Below are positions 1-8,317 of a stretch of 64,000 nucleotides of DNA, one piece after another. How positions within the stretch are numbered: the first letter of the stretch is position 1; each line of letters opens with the position of its first letter. The DNA comes from Pseudomonadota bacterium (lineage in GTDB: Bacteria > Pseudomonadota > Alphaproteobacteria > UBA9655). The notes below the pieces were generated by a model. That model saw only the letters and a program-made list of their open reading frames with translations, made no database searches and had not been told where the DNA came from. The position numbers and the translations under genes are program-made. The stretch covers positions 1 through 64,000 of the forward strand of contig JAFECQ010000003.1 of assembly GCA_018242065.1 (NCBI GenBank), read 5' to 3'.

Positions 1-1
1 G

Positions 2-1285
2 TTATCTAGGACAGCCCCAAATATTTTTTTTTGAATCCGCGTTGATTTCCCATACAATCGCAGCATTTAACTGACGCGCATACTGTCTGGCGAGAGTCGT
101 TTTCCCAGCCCCTCCTATTCCTGTAAGGGCCACCATTTTTATCTCTTGATGTTGATTGTGAAAGGCTGTCTGAAGACTGTGGAGTAGTGCTGGCCTTTCC
201 AACAAAGCTGTTTCCTTCAGAAGAAATAAATCGGATCGAATAGGTTGATAATCTCCACGGAAGAGAAAGAGAGCCTGATTTACGTACTCTAACGATGACT
301 TTCTTAAGAAAACAACGCAAAGAGCAGAGATCAATATCAAAACTATACTAACTATGACTTTTGGTCTTCTCTGTAGCCATGGCCACGATTTTATTGCGGC
401 TGTGAATTTTGGAGGAAAGAATCTATGCTTTTTTATTGAGAGCCGGGAACTCTTCGCTAAAAAAGAAAGAAGGGAGCTTTGGTGTTGCTGAAAAAAAGAA
501 GACTTGTTCTTTTTAATGAAAGCTTTCAAATTTTTGCACGAGCAGAAGCAATTTAATGTTTCATAAAAGAAAGAATAATAATGGAAAGGACTTTGAGAGT
601 TTATGTCGAGAATCAAGGAGATGTGTTTGATAGGTTTTACTTCTCCTTTTCTCTCAAGCATTAAGAAGGTGATGCGTGGGTTTTCACCATTTTTTTTATT
701 TATCTCTCCTTGAGGAATATTTTTTGCTTGACCTTTTTGTTGTAAAACTTCTGGCAAAGCACAGAGGAAAAAATCTCCTCGAGAACAAGCTAAATCTTTA
801 ACAAGTTCCTCTTCCTCTTTAATTTCCTCTCTTTCATGAATCTTTACAGTTAGTCCCGTAAGTTGGAGGTCACTTTTGATTCTCAAAAGGAGATGTATAT
901 TTTTTCTTTGCTGCAAGTCATATATGAGAACACAAGTGTGTTGATGTAGTTTAAGGTGGGTAGCTATTTCTTGAAGTGCAGACTCAAACCCGATCTTAAG
1001 AAGAAGTTGAGGATAATGTTGTTTAAGAAGAAAAGCTTCCTTAGTGTTTTCCAGAAAATCAATGATACTTTCGCGTGCGTTGCATCGAATTTTCTTCATA
1101 ATATTCTGAATGTGATTTTCTACCGTTTTAGGAGAAATGAGTAACAAAGAAGCTATTTTTTTAGCGGAATTACGTTGAAGAATGCATGTGAGGATATCCA
1201 CTTCGCGTGGCGTAAAATAAATATTATTGATTGAGTTCGCAAGCACAGGTTCAGCGCGAAAAAAATCCTTATTATATGTATTCAT
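2..1285 (-). CDS. LuxR-type HTH regulator with membrane segment and STAND NTPase start, frameshifted and cut by window edge
   Basis: The N-terminus (residues 24-80) is a LuxR/GerE helix-turn-helix with the core TPREVDIL and SPKTVENHI. A poorly conserved middle follows, then a hydrophobic helix at about 310-327 and a Walker A motif GIGGAGKTT at 389-397, typical of NB-ARC/STAND regulators. This suggests a membrane-attached, nucleotide-switched transcription factor. As read, the frame stops at position 2 just after a run of nine A on the coding strand (T at 24-32). Removing one A keeps the frame open to position 1 with a plausible continuation, so the gene is frameshifted, slips during expression, or has a sequencing error. 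Sensor repeats such as TPR would lie beyond the window. The ligand is unknown. Confidence 0.75.
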   Translation of the reverse strand: MNTYNKDFFRAEPVLANSINNIYFTPREVDILTCILQRNSAKKIASLLLISPKTVENHIQNIMKKIRCNARESIIDFLENTKEAFLLKQHYPQLLLKIGFESALQEIATHLKLHQHTCVLIYDLQQRKNIHLLLRIKSDLQLTGLTVKIHEREEIKEEEELVKDLACSRGDFFLCALPEVLQQKGQAKNIPQGEINKKNGENPRITFLMLERKGEVKPIKHISLILDINSQSPFHYYSFFYETLNCFCSCKNLKAFIKKNKSSFFQQHQSSLLSFLAKSSRLSIKKHRFFPPKFTAAIKSWPWLQRRPKVIVSIVLILISALCVVFLRKSSLEYVNQALFLFRGDYQPIRSDLFLLKETALLERPALLHSLQTAFHNQHQEIKMVALTGIGGAGKTTLARQYARQLNAAIVWEINADSKKNIWGCPR

Positions 1286-1684
1286 ACATGAGTAACCCGT
1301 TAAATTTTAGAGTTAATTAACCAAAAATCATGACTGCTCTGGGTTTTCTAGTAGAGGCTTGTATTAGATATTTATATGCTCACCTATACCTTAGAAAACA
1401 TGCATAGATATGCATAAAGTACCTTTCTCTTCAAGAGGGTTAATTGCTATAAACTTCCTCAATTTATTCCCGGATTAATTGTGCTATTTGTCTCAAGAGT
1501 TTATTCGTCAAATGAACATATCTTTGAAAGGCTTGTGCGGAGTGCAGAGAAACATGCATGCAGAGTTTAGAAGCTTAGGAGAGTTAACACCACCTCATTA
1601 CCCAGCGGGGGTAACTTCAAGAAGGTTTCAATAAAATTGAAAGCCAAAAAAACAAGTATTAGAAAGGAGTTTTGAGGGTTTAAT
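1286..1684. other. Intergenic region, no gene recognised
   Basis: About 400 bases between the LuxR/STAND gene and tRNA-Arg. It is AT-rich with a small imperfect hairpin near 1626-1646. I see no convincing reading frame, RNA gene or repeat family member. It should contain the promoter of the minus-strand regulator at its left end. Confidence 0.5.
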
Positions 1685-1761
1685 TGGCGCGCCCGAGAAG
1701 ATTCGAACTCCTAACCTTCTGATCCGTAGTCAGATGCTCTATCCAATTGAGCTACGGGCGC
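1685..1761 (-). tRNA. tRNA-Arg (anticodon ACG)
   Basis: The minus strand folds as a cloverleaf. The acceptor arm GCGCCCG pairs with CGGGCGC, the anticodon stem TCTGA/TCAGA encloses the loop CTACGGA with anticodon ACG, and the T-arm carries GTTCGAATC. The 3' CCA is encoded, which gives 77 nt. ACG is normally edited to ICG by TadA. Confidence 0.96.
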
Positions 1762-1821
1762 ATGGAGAATAAATTCTTATTAGTTGAAACGAGTGAGAAC
1801 TGCAAGAGTAAAGTCGAGTCT

Positions 1822-2607
1822 TTAAGAAACTTTAAGTGTTTTGCGACCGCCGCTATAGGCTTTTTGGCCAACCCTTCGAATGTGAGTAGAAGGGGTATGG
1901 CCTACCTTTCGCGTAATGCCTTTGTCAGCATAAAGTGTTATCTCCTTTTTGCTTCTTAGTGTTTTGAGAGAAGAGACACGACGGATTCGGTTGACATAGG
2001 GTTTTGAGTCCTGATCGAAATTCGCAGAGGCCAGAAGAATGTTCCCTCCCTTCATAACTCGTTTCCATGCTTTCATAACAATTTTATGGTAGGGGATATG
2101 GTGAATTGGATTGGCTGAATGATAATGTGCAACGGCCTTATGCCAGGAGGCGTGCTCATTTTTAAGGCCTGTCAAAAAACGAGCAGCATAAGCAACATTT
2201 TTAGACGGTTCAAAAGCATCATTCAACGTTCTAAAGGCATTGGGGTGGTGATAAAGATTCACTTGCATGCAGCCCACATCAATGCTTGAAATGCCCTGGC
2301 GTCTAAGTTTATTGACCGCGGCTATCGCAGCTTCTTTTGTAGGAAAATAATAACCTTGTCCATCAGCATTTATCGTCCATGGCCATGCAACTACTCGACC
2401 CTTGTTATCTTTCCTGCCTGATTCAACCATTGAAATAGCATGCAATAATCCATCAGGAATACCATGATGCTTTTCATATTGAGCGATATGAGTCGCACAG
2501 TGATTTGCTCCATAGCTTGGATACATAAATGCGTTACTAAGGAAGGGCGTCATCGCTGATATCATCAGAAAAGATGTTCTAATTGAGGGCCAAAGTGTAC
2601 AGGCCAT
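1822..2607 (-). CDS. Secreted lytic transglycosylase, SLT family
   Basis: A 261-residue protein with an N-terminal hydrophobic export signal (about residues 10-27) and an SLT/lysozyme-like domain from about 40 to 175. The motif AISMVESG holds the likely catalytic Glu62, and the later blocks DVGCMQVN and AVAHYHS match the SLT fold. It should cleave peptidoglycan glycan strands in the periplasm to form 1,6-anhydromuropeptides. The basic C-terminal tail (about 200-261) has no recognised domain. An AGGAG sits 7 nt before the ATG and supports the start. Small SLT enzymes of this kind often serve envelope-spanning machines, but no such genes adjoin it, so its partner is unknown. Confidence 0.85.
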   Translation of the reverse strand: MACTLWPSIRTSFLMISAMTPFLSNAFMYPSYGANHCATHIAQYEKHHGIPDGLLHAISMVESGRKDNKGRVVAWPWTINADGQGYYFPTKEAAIAAVNKLRRQGISSIDVGCMQVNLYHHPNAFRTLNDAFEPSKNVAYAARFLTGLKNEHASWHKAVAHYHSANPIHHIPYHKIVMKAWKRVMKGGNILLASANFDQDSKPYVNRIRRVSSLKTLRSKKEITLYADKGITRKVGHTPSTHIRRVGQKAYSGGRKTLKVS

Positions 2608-2750
2608 TTCTATTCTCCTGTTAAAGGATTCTTATTCTTATGTGTCATGCATAAACCATAAGAGGTTACTAAATCGTTAACAAAATAAAAAGGGAAAGTT
2701 TGATTATGTATGATTTTAGTAAATTCAGTTTTGGGTAAGGAGAATTCGTC

Positions 2751-2779
2751 TTTAGGTTCCGGGTACTAAGGAACCTAAA
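2751..2779. repeat. Perfect hairpin related to the CCCGGGTA repeat family
   Basis: A 10-bp perfect stem (TTTAGGTTCC with GGAACCTAAA) encloses a 9-nt loop GGGTACTAA. The word CCGGGTACTAAG also occurs at the end of the long repeats at 10967 and 39217, so this is probably a degraded remnant of that family. It could act as a terminator or a barrier upstream of the YqjD-like gene. Confidence 0.6.
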
Positions 2780-2833
2780 AATATTGTTATTTTAATCAAA
2801 TAAGTGTATTCTTTAAAAATGGGAGAATACAAG

Positions 2834-3256
2834 ATGAATGAAAATAAAAAATATTTAGAGGATCTCAAGGCTGAGTTAGCTCAGTACACGCAAAAATTGT
2901 CAGCAATACAAACCCATTTTAAAGGAAAAGCAGGAAAGGACGTTGATAAGATTGCTCATGCCCTGCAAGACATTTTGCATGAAGCTGCTACGGCTTATAC
3001 TCGATTGGAATCGGCTTCTCTTGAGGAATGGGAACCCCTGAAAAAAATAGCAAACAAGTCCTTCAAAAAATTAAGAGACTCTTTTGATACATTCATTACT
3101 GCTTCTTCAGAGCAGGTCAAAGAATATGCAAAGAGCTTAGATGATTATACGGATCAGCAGCTTGATTGTGCTGCTGGATACGTAAGACAAAACCCTTTCA
3201 AAAGTATCTTATTAGCTGCGGGACTAGGATTTATTATTGGCAGAATTCTAAAATGA
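2834..3256 (+). CDS. YqjD/ElaB-like (DUF883) membrane-anchored protein
   Basis: A 140-residue protein with a long charged coiled-coil-like helix region followed by one C-terminal membrane segment (FKSILLAAGLGFIIGRIL). This is the layout of the ElaB/YqjD/DUF883 family, in which E. coli YqjD tethers ribosomes to the inner membrane in stationary phase. The segment ahead of the helix, YVRQNPFKS, matches the family's usual R-x-x-P-F-x-S/A boundary. The start is set at 2834 because GGGAG lies 8 nt upstream; an in-frame ATG further upstream lacks such a site. The stop overlaps the next gene's ATG by 4 nt, so the two genes are coupled. Confidence 0.8.
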   Translation: MNENKKYLEDLKAELAQYTQKLSAIQTHFKGKAGKDVDKIAHALQDILHEAATAYTRLESASLEEWEPLKKIANKSFKKLRDSFDTFITASSEQVKEYAKSLDDYTDQQLDCAAGYVRQNPFKSILLAAGLGFIIGRILK

Positions 3257-3699
3257 ATAATTTGATCAACTTATTGGCGCCCCTTATTTCGAGCGTTCTT
3301 TTGCCAAGCCTTAATCCTTTGTCGAGGCGGGAACCTCCTCATTATGGTCGATGTGCCATGAATTTTATTGCTTTCTTTTTATTAGTGGGTGCGTACATTT
3401 TAGGATGTATTGCATTATACTCTTACCTTACCCCCCTTTGGGGGACGGCTCTTTCCTTGTTGACCTTGTGTGTTTCTCTCTTCGTGACAAGTTTGATCCT
3501 TATTGGAATTGGAGCTCTCATAAAACCTAAAAAACCACCGTCCGTTGATTTTAGCTCAATTGTCGAAAAAACTGTAAGTCGACTATCAGAAGATAAAGCT
3601 CTTCGTAAGACGCTCTCCACTATCGCGCCAATTTCGCTGGCCACTCTTATCGCAGTTGTTGTTGCGGCCGCTTACTGTGCGCACTCCAAGCAAAAGTAA
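3253..3699 (+). CDS. YqjE-like small membrane protein
   Basis: A 148-residue protein starting at the ATGA overlap with the YqjD-like gene. Two closely spaced hydrophobic segments (about residues 37-60 and 65-90) are followed by a polar stretch and a third hydrophobic C-terminal helix ending in a short basic tail. Position and topology resemble YqjE, the holin-like partner of YqjD. Sequence identity was not testable here. The function is unknown; a role in membrane stress or ribosome storage is inferred from context only. Confidence 0.65.
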   Translation: MNNLINLLAPLISSVLLPSLNPLSRREPPHYGRCAMNFIAFFLLVGAYILGCIALYSYLTPLWGTALSLLTLCVSLFVTSLILIGIGALIKPKKPPSVDFSSIVEKTVSRLSEDKALRKTLSTIAPISLATLIAVVVAAAYCAHSKQK

Positions 3700-3797
3700 C
3701 ATGAATTTATTCAAGATAAAATTGAGATAGGAAGGCTTTTAAAATAAGAAAGAACAGGATATTCTGTTCATGATGAATGATAATGGGGGTTTTATGA

Positions 3798-4565
3798 ATG
3801 AACCGTTCTTTAAAAATTTCTCAAGCTTTTTCTGGTGCGGCTGAGAGTTATGATCAACATGCCTTTGTTCAAAATTTTGTAGCTCAAAAATTAGCGCGTA
3901 CAATTCTTGATCAGAAAAAATCTTCTTTAGGAACGGTCTTAGAAATTGGTTCAGGAACAGGAATTTTAAGTACTCACCTCGTTTCCCATGCTGAACATTA
4001 TGTTTTAACGGATATCTCCTTTGAATTGCTTCAAAAAGCACGAGAAAAGGTGAGGGGGGATAGCATTATTCCTATAGTTGTGAACGGAGAACACCCTTGT
4101 TTTTCGGCCTCTTTTGATGTGATCGTCTCAAACTTAGTGTTGCATTGGTTTCAGGACGCTAAGGCTGCTCTTACAGGACTTGCGGCCTGTTTAAAGCCAG
4201 GCGGAACGCTTTATTTAAGCGCACTTGGAAATAATACATTTCATGAGTGGCGAACTATCCATAGTGTTGTTGATGCTTCTTGTGGTGTTTTAGACTTTAT
4301 TTCATTTGGTCAGTTAAAAGATTGGCTTCCCCTTTTTGGGGAACGTCATGTTGAAGAAGATTGGGTTGTGACGACACCTGCAAATACATTGCAATTTCTG
4401 CACGGGTTAAAAGCGATTGGAGCGTCTACACCTCATTCTGGGCACAAGCCCTTACCCTATGGGACATTCAAGAAAATCATGGATCTTTATGACGAAAATC
4501 CCACAACATCTTTCCAAGTTTTGTATGGGATATACCAAAAACCCGAAAAAATACGAGAAGAATGA
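3798..4565 (+). CDS. bioC: Malonyl-ACP O-methyltransferase BioC
   Basis: A class I SAM-dependent methyltransferase of 255 residues. Motif I is VLEIGSGTGILS, the acidic motif II is YVLTDIS, and the post-motif region is FDVIVSNLVLHW. The N-terminal start AFSGAAESYDQHA and the C-terminal FLHGLKAIGAS block are both typical of BioC, which methylates malonyl-ACP to begin pimelate synthesis for biotin. No other bio genes adjoin it, while a biotin importer (bioY) lies at 57747. The gene may therefore act with remote bio genes or have drifted to another methylation role. It precedes a cytochrome gene on the same strand by 65 nt. Confidence 0.78.
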   Translation: MNRSLKISQAFSGAAESYDQHAFVQNFVAQKLARTILDQKKSSLGTVLEIGSGTGILSTHLVSHAEHYVLTDISFELLQKAREKVRGDSIIPIVVNGEHPCFSASFDVIVSNLVLHWFQDAKAALTGLAACLKPGGTLYLSALGNNTFHEWRTIHSVVDASCGVLDFISFGQLKDWLPLFGERHVEEDWVVTTPANTLQFLHGLKAIGASTPHSGHKPLPYGTFKKIMDLYDENPTTSFQVLYGIYQKPEKIREE

Positions 4566-4630
4566 CTACCATCTTGTTGCGGGTGCATATATAGTAAGCC
4601 AGACTTTGGGAAGTAAAAACGATTGGGAAG

Positions 4631-5242
4631 ATGGATAGTTTTGAATTTAACAAAATTGCCGCAGCGATTCTGATTGCATTATTGACCATAAAAGGTGCTG
4701 AGCTTATTTCCGACCATCTTGTCCAACCCAAAATGCTCAAAGAAAACGTTTATAAAATTGAAGGGGTTTCAACAACAGCAGCTACTGGTGAAGCAGCAGC
4801 TGAAAAAAAAGGGCCTGTGCCAATTGAACCTTTGCTTGCTTCTGCGAATGTTCAAAAAGGAGCAGATGTTTTTAAAAAGTGTACAAGCTGTCATACCATT
4901 GATGCTGGGGGACCCAATCGTGTGGGTCCGAATCTACATAATATTGTTGGGGCGCAAAAAGCTCATCACCCCGGGTATTCTTATTCTCAAGCGATGACGT
5001 CGAAAGGGGGTACGTGGAGCTATGATGATCTTAATATTTATTTGTATAGTCCCCGTGATTTCGTGCCTGGAACAAAAATGTCCTTTGCTGGGGTTAAAAA
5101 TGATCAAGAAAGAGCAGACCTCATCGCTTACTTAAGACAACAAACAGATAACCCCCCACCTATTCCCGACGTAAAGGCAGCGCCAGATGCTTCACAGACA
5201 CCGCTTTCAACTGCCCCAGAACAATCCCCAGCAAAAAAATGA
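4631..5242 (+). CDS. Membrane-anchored cytochrome c (CycM-like)
   Basis: A 203-residue class I cytochrome c. An N-terminal hydrophobic segment (about 9-26) anchors it in the inner membrane, and the heme site CTSCH (C84, C87, H88) lies in the periplasmic domain. Met150 in GTKM is the expected sixth ligand. The C-terminus is an alanine/proline-rich tail. The layout matches alphaproteobacterial CycM/cytochrome c552, which passes electrons from the bc1 complex to the terminal oxidase. The yejA gene follows directly, probably in one transcript by spacing, though the functions are unrelated. Confidence 0.85.
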   Translation: MDSFEFNKIAAAILIALLTIKGAELISDHLVQPKMLKENVYKIEGVSTTAATGEAAAEKKGPVPIEPLLASANVQKGADVFKKCTSCHTIDAGGPNRVGPNLHNIVGAQKAHHPGYSYSQAMTSKGGTWSYDDLNIYLYSPRDFVPGTKMSFAGVKNDQERADLIAYLRQQTDNPPPIPDVKAAPDASQTPLSTAPEQSPAKK

Positions 5243-5263
5243 ATGATAACGGAGAAGAAAAGC

Positions 5264-7204
5264 ATGAGAGTATTATCCTTAAATAGTTTAAAAATTCTGG
5301 ATTGCTCCGGAGCAAAGCACCTCGTACTGACGTTGAGGTGCCGTCTTTGCGAGAGAGTGCAGCGACCGCGGCACTCCAATAAAAAGAGACTCTCAAGCCT
5401 AATATGTATAATCCTTTTGAACTCTTTCGTTCTCTCTTCCTCCCCCCTTCATGCTGAAGCGCCTCCTTCTCCAACCCATGGTATCTCTATCTTTGGTGAT
5501 CTTAAATACCCTGCAAATTTTACATACTTTGATTACGTAAACCCAAATGCTCCTAAAGGTGGAAATGTGAAGGGAGCGGCTTTTGGAAGTTTTGATAGTT
5601 TTAACCCATTCATTATTAAAGGAACACCTGCCATAGGCATTGCTGGTGTACACTGTACCCTTTTAACTATGGTAGACGATGAGCCGTTTTCGCTCTATGG
5701 GTATTTGGCTGAGAAGGTGGAATTAGCTCCTGATCGCAAGAGTGTGATGTTTACACTCAATAAAAAAGCTAAATTTTCTGATGGAACCCCGGTTACTGCT
5801 GATGATGTTATTTTTTCCTTTGATACACTTATTAAAAAGGGGACTCCTCTTTATGCTCAGTATTATAAGGATGTAAAAAATGTTGAAAAAACAGCCCCCA
5901 ATCAGGTGCGCTTTGTTTTTTCTACAGATCAAAATCGTGAGCTTGCTGCTATTTTAGGACAGCTACCTGTTTTCTCGAAAGCATTCTATACAAAACACAA
6001 CTTTGAATCTGGAAACCTTACGCCGCCTGTTGGTTGCGGCCCTTACAAAGTAGAAAAGTTTCAGCCGGGACAAGAGGTAACATATACTTTGGTTCCTGGA
6101 TGGTGGGGGGAAAATGTTCCTTCTCAAAAGGGACGTAATAATTTTGATCTTACGTTTATTTATTACCGCGATCAAACTGTCCTTTTTGAAGCGTTCAAAG
6201 CGGGGGATCATGATTTTCGGGGTGAAAATATCGCCAAAAATTGGGCACAAGGTTATGATATACCCCCTGTGGAAGAGGGGAAACTTATTCGTAAGGTAGT
6301 TCCCAATCATTTACCTCAAGGTATGCAGATGTTTATCTTTAATACCCGTAAACCTCTCTTTCAGGATCGAAAAGTACGTGAAGCACTCACAAAAGCTTTT
6401 GATTTTGAATGGGCCAACAAAAATCTTTTTTTCAATACTTATACGCGGAGCTTAAGCTACTTTAGTAATTCCGATATGGCATCGGCAGGTTTACCGCAAG
6501 ATGATGAGCTTGCCCTTTTGGAGCCCCATAAGGATCAGCTCCCCGCGGAGCTATTTAAACAAGAATTTAAACTTCCTATAACAAACGCCACTGGAAACGA
6601 TCGTAGAATCTTAATGACTGCAGATAAGCTTTTGAAAGAGGCGGGATGGGTTATAAAGGATGGGAGGCGAGTGAATAAAAAGACAGGTGAACTTTTTACT
6701 TTTGAGATATTATTAAATGATCCTGCCTATGAGCGAATTGCCCTTGCTTTGCAGCGCAATTTAAAGGCTTTAGGCATTGATATGACTACGAGGACAGTTA
6801 CCCTTCCACAATATATCCAAAAGACAGCTAGCTTTGATTATGACATGATTCTCACAAATATTCCTCAATCAGAAACGCCTGGGAATGAACAACGTGATTA
6901 TTGGGTGTCAAAATACGCTGATCTGAAAGATGGACGTAATTACTCTGGAGTAAAGGATCCGGTTGTGGATGAGCTTGTCACCCTTTTAATCAATTCACCA
7001 GATAGACAAACACTTAGAACGCGTGTACATGCTTTGGATCGTGTTTTACAATGGGGATATTATGGTATCCCAGGGTGGCATAGCAAAGAGAGTCGTATCG
7101 CGTACTGGAATAAGTTTGGTATGCCTGACAAAAAGCCAAAAGATGGTGTTGGATTTGATTCGTGGTGGGTGGATTCTGCACTTGAAAAAAAGTTACAGAG
7201 GTAA
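5264..7204 (+). CDS. yejA: Peptide ABC transporter substrate-binding protein YejA, with in-frame repeat insertion
   Basis: An extracellular solute-binding protein of family 5 (about 646 residues) that should deliver oligopeptides to the YejBEF permease; in enterobacteria the system imports microcin C. The ISIFGDLKYP opening and the YFDYVNPNAPKGG motif are typical of YejA. The start is set at 5264 because GGAG lies 9 nt upstream. The Sec signal (core LICIILLNSFVLSS) begins only about 40 residues in. The region before it (5297-5380) is a copy of a dispersed palindromic repeat translated in frame. An in-frame GTG at 5357 is an alternative start that would shorten the leader, but its GAGAGA sits too close. 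Confidence 0.88.
   Translation: MRVLSLNSLKILDCSGAKHLVLTLRCRLCERVQRPRHSNKKRLSSLICIILLNSFVLSSSPLHAEAPPSPTHGISIFGDLKYPANFTYFDYVNPNAPKGGNVKGAAFGSFDSFNPFIIKGTPAIGIAGVHCTLLTMVDDEPFSLYGYLAEKVELAPDRKSVMFTLNKKAKFSDGTPVTADDVIFSFDTLIKKGTPLYAQYYKDVKNVEKTAPNQVRFVFSTDQNRELAAILGQLPVFSKAFYTKHNFESGNLTPPVGCGPYKVEKFQPGQEVTYTLVPGWWGENVPSQKGRNNFDLTFIYYRDQTVLFEAFKAGDHDFRGENIAKNWAQGYDIPPVEEGKLIRKVVPNHLPQGMQMFIFNTRKPLFQDRKVREALTKAFDFEWANKNLFFNTYTRSLSYFSNSDMASAGLPQDDELALLEPHKDQLPAELFKQEFKLPITNATGNDRRILMTADKLLKEAGWVIKDGRRVNKKTGELFTFEILLNDPAYERIALALQRNLKALGIDMTTRTVTLPQYIQKTASFDYDMILTNIPQSETPGNEQRDYWVSKYADLKDGRNYSGVKDPVVDELVTLLINSPDRQTLRTRVHALDRVLQWGYYGIPGWHSKESRIAYWNKFGMPDKKPKDGVGFDSWWVDSALEKKLQR
5297..5380. repeat. 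Palindromic repeat copy inside yejA
   Basis: The left arm begins CTGGATTGCTCCGGAGC. The right arm (5342-5380) matches the right arm of the intergenic repeat at 59261-59382 at about 33 of 39 positions, including GCAGCGACCGCGGCA versus GTAGCGACCGCGGCA. It keeps the reading frame open and adds about 28 residues ahead of the signal peptide, much like Rickettsia palindromic elements. Confidence 0.8.
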
Positions 7205-7210
7205 ACGTAG

Positions 7211-8317
7211 ATGGTAGCTTATTTATTAAGGCGTCTGCTTCTTATCATTCCAACCCTTTTTGGTATTATGGTCATTAACTTTATGATTATTCAGGCGGCT
7301 CCTGGTGGTCCCGTTGAGCAGATGATTGCTAAAATTCGTGGAAATAATATTGATGCAACATCGCGCTTAACAGGGGCAGGGATGGAATCAACCCAGGCCA
7401 TTGAGCAAATGGGTGAATCCCATTTTTATGAATCAAAGTATCGTGGTGCTCAAGGCCTTGATCCAGAATTTATTGCTAAACTTGAAAAGATGTTTGGATT
7501 TGATAAGCCACCCCTTGAGCGCTTTATTATGATGATAAAAAATTACGTTACTTTTAACTTTGGGGAGAGTTATTTTAAGGATCGATCTGTCATGGGCCTT
7601 ATCATCGAAAAAATGCCCGTATCAATCAGTATCGGCTTATGGACAACGCTTTTTGTGTATTTGATTTCCATTCCTCTTGGCATCCGTAAAGCTGTTCATG
7701 ATGGTTCGCCCTTTGATGTATGGTCAAGTGCAGTTGTCATTATTGGCTATGCGATTCCTGGGTTTCTTTTTGCAATTTTACTTATTGTTCTGTTTGCAGG
7801 AGGAAGCTTTTGGTCGATATTTCCTCTACGGGGATTGGTATCTGATAATTGGCATCAAATGAATTTAATCGATAAGGTATTTGATTACTTGTGGCATATG
7901 GTTTTACCTATTACTGCCCTTGTTATAAGTGGATTTGCTAGTCTTACGTTATTGGCTAAGAATTCTTTTCTCGAGGAGATCAATAAACAATATGTCGTGA
8001 CGGCGCGAGCAAAAGGTCTTACGGAGCGACGCGTTTTATTTGGTCATGTTTTTCGCAATGCAATGCTTATTGTTATCGCAGGCATGCCAGCTGCTCTGAT
8101 TCATATTTTCTTTGCAGGATCGCTTCTCATTGAAGTGATTTTTTCTTTAGATGGGTTGGGACTCCTGGGCTTTGAGTCGGCTATTAGTCGAGATTATCCT
8201 GTCGTATTTGGCACTCTTTATATCTTTACTCTTTTAGGCCTTTTTCTACATATTTTGGGCGATATGACTTATACTTTTGTTGATCCGCGGATTGATTTTG
8301 AGCGGAGAATGGGATAA
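7211..8317 (+). CDS. yejB: Peptide ABC transporter permease YejB
   Basis: A 368-residue inner-membrane permease of the DppB/OppB type. It starts with the typical [16 protein letters not shown] first helix and has the EAA-like coupling loop around [21 protein letters not shown] large periplasmic insertion between the first two helices fits YejB rather than DppB. It lies 6 nt after yejA and overlaps yejE by one base (TAATG), so the four yej genes form one operon. It pairs with YejE to form the pore for oligopeptide uptake. Confidence 0.93.
   Translation: MVAYLLRRLLLIIPTLFGIMVINFMIIQAAPGGPVEQMIAKIRGNNIDATSRLTGAGMESTQAIEQMGESHFYESKYRGAQGLDPEFIAKLEKMFGFDKPPLERFIMMIKNYVTFNFGESYFKDRSVMGLIIEKMPVSISIGLWTTLFVYLISIPLGIRKAVHDGSPFDVWSSAVVIIGYAIPGFLFAILLIVLFAGGSFWSIFPLRGLVSDNWHQMNLIDKVFDYLWHMVLPITALVISGFASLTLLAKNSFLEEINKQYVVTARAKGLTERRVLFGHVFRNAMLIVIAGMPAALIHIFFAGSLLIEVIFSLDGLGLLGFESAISRDYPVVFGTLYIFTLLGLFLHILGDMTYTFVDPRIDFERRMG

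Noticed and set aside
5128-5474. Antisense frames at the cycM-yejA junction
   Set aside because: They are shadows of cycM, yejA and the palindromic element; no ribosome site.
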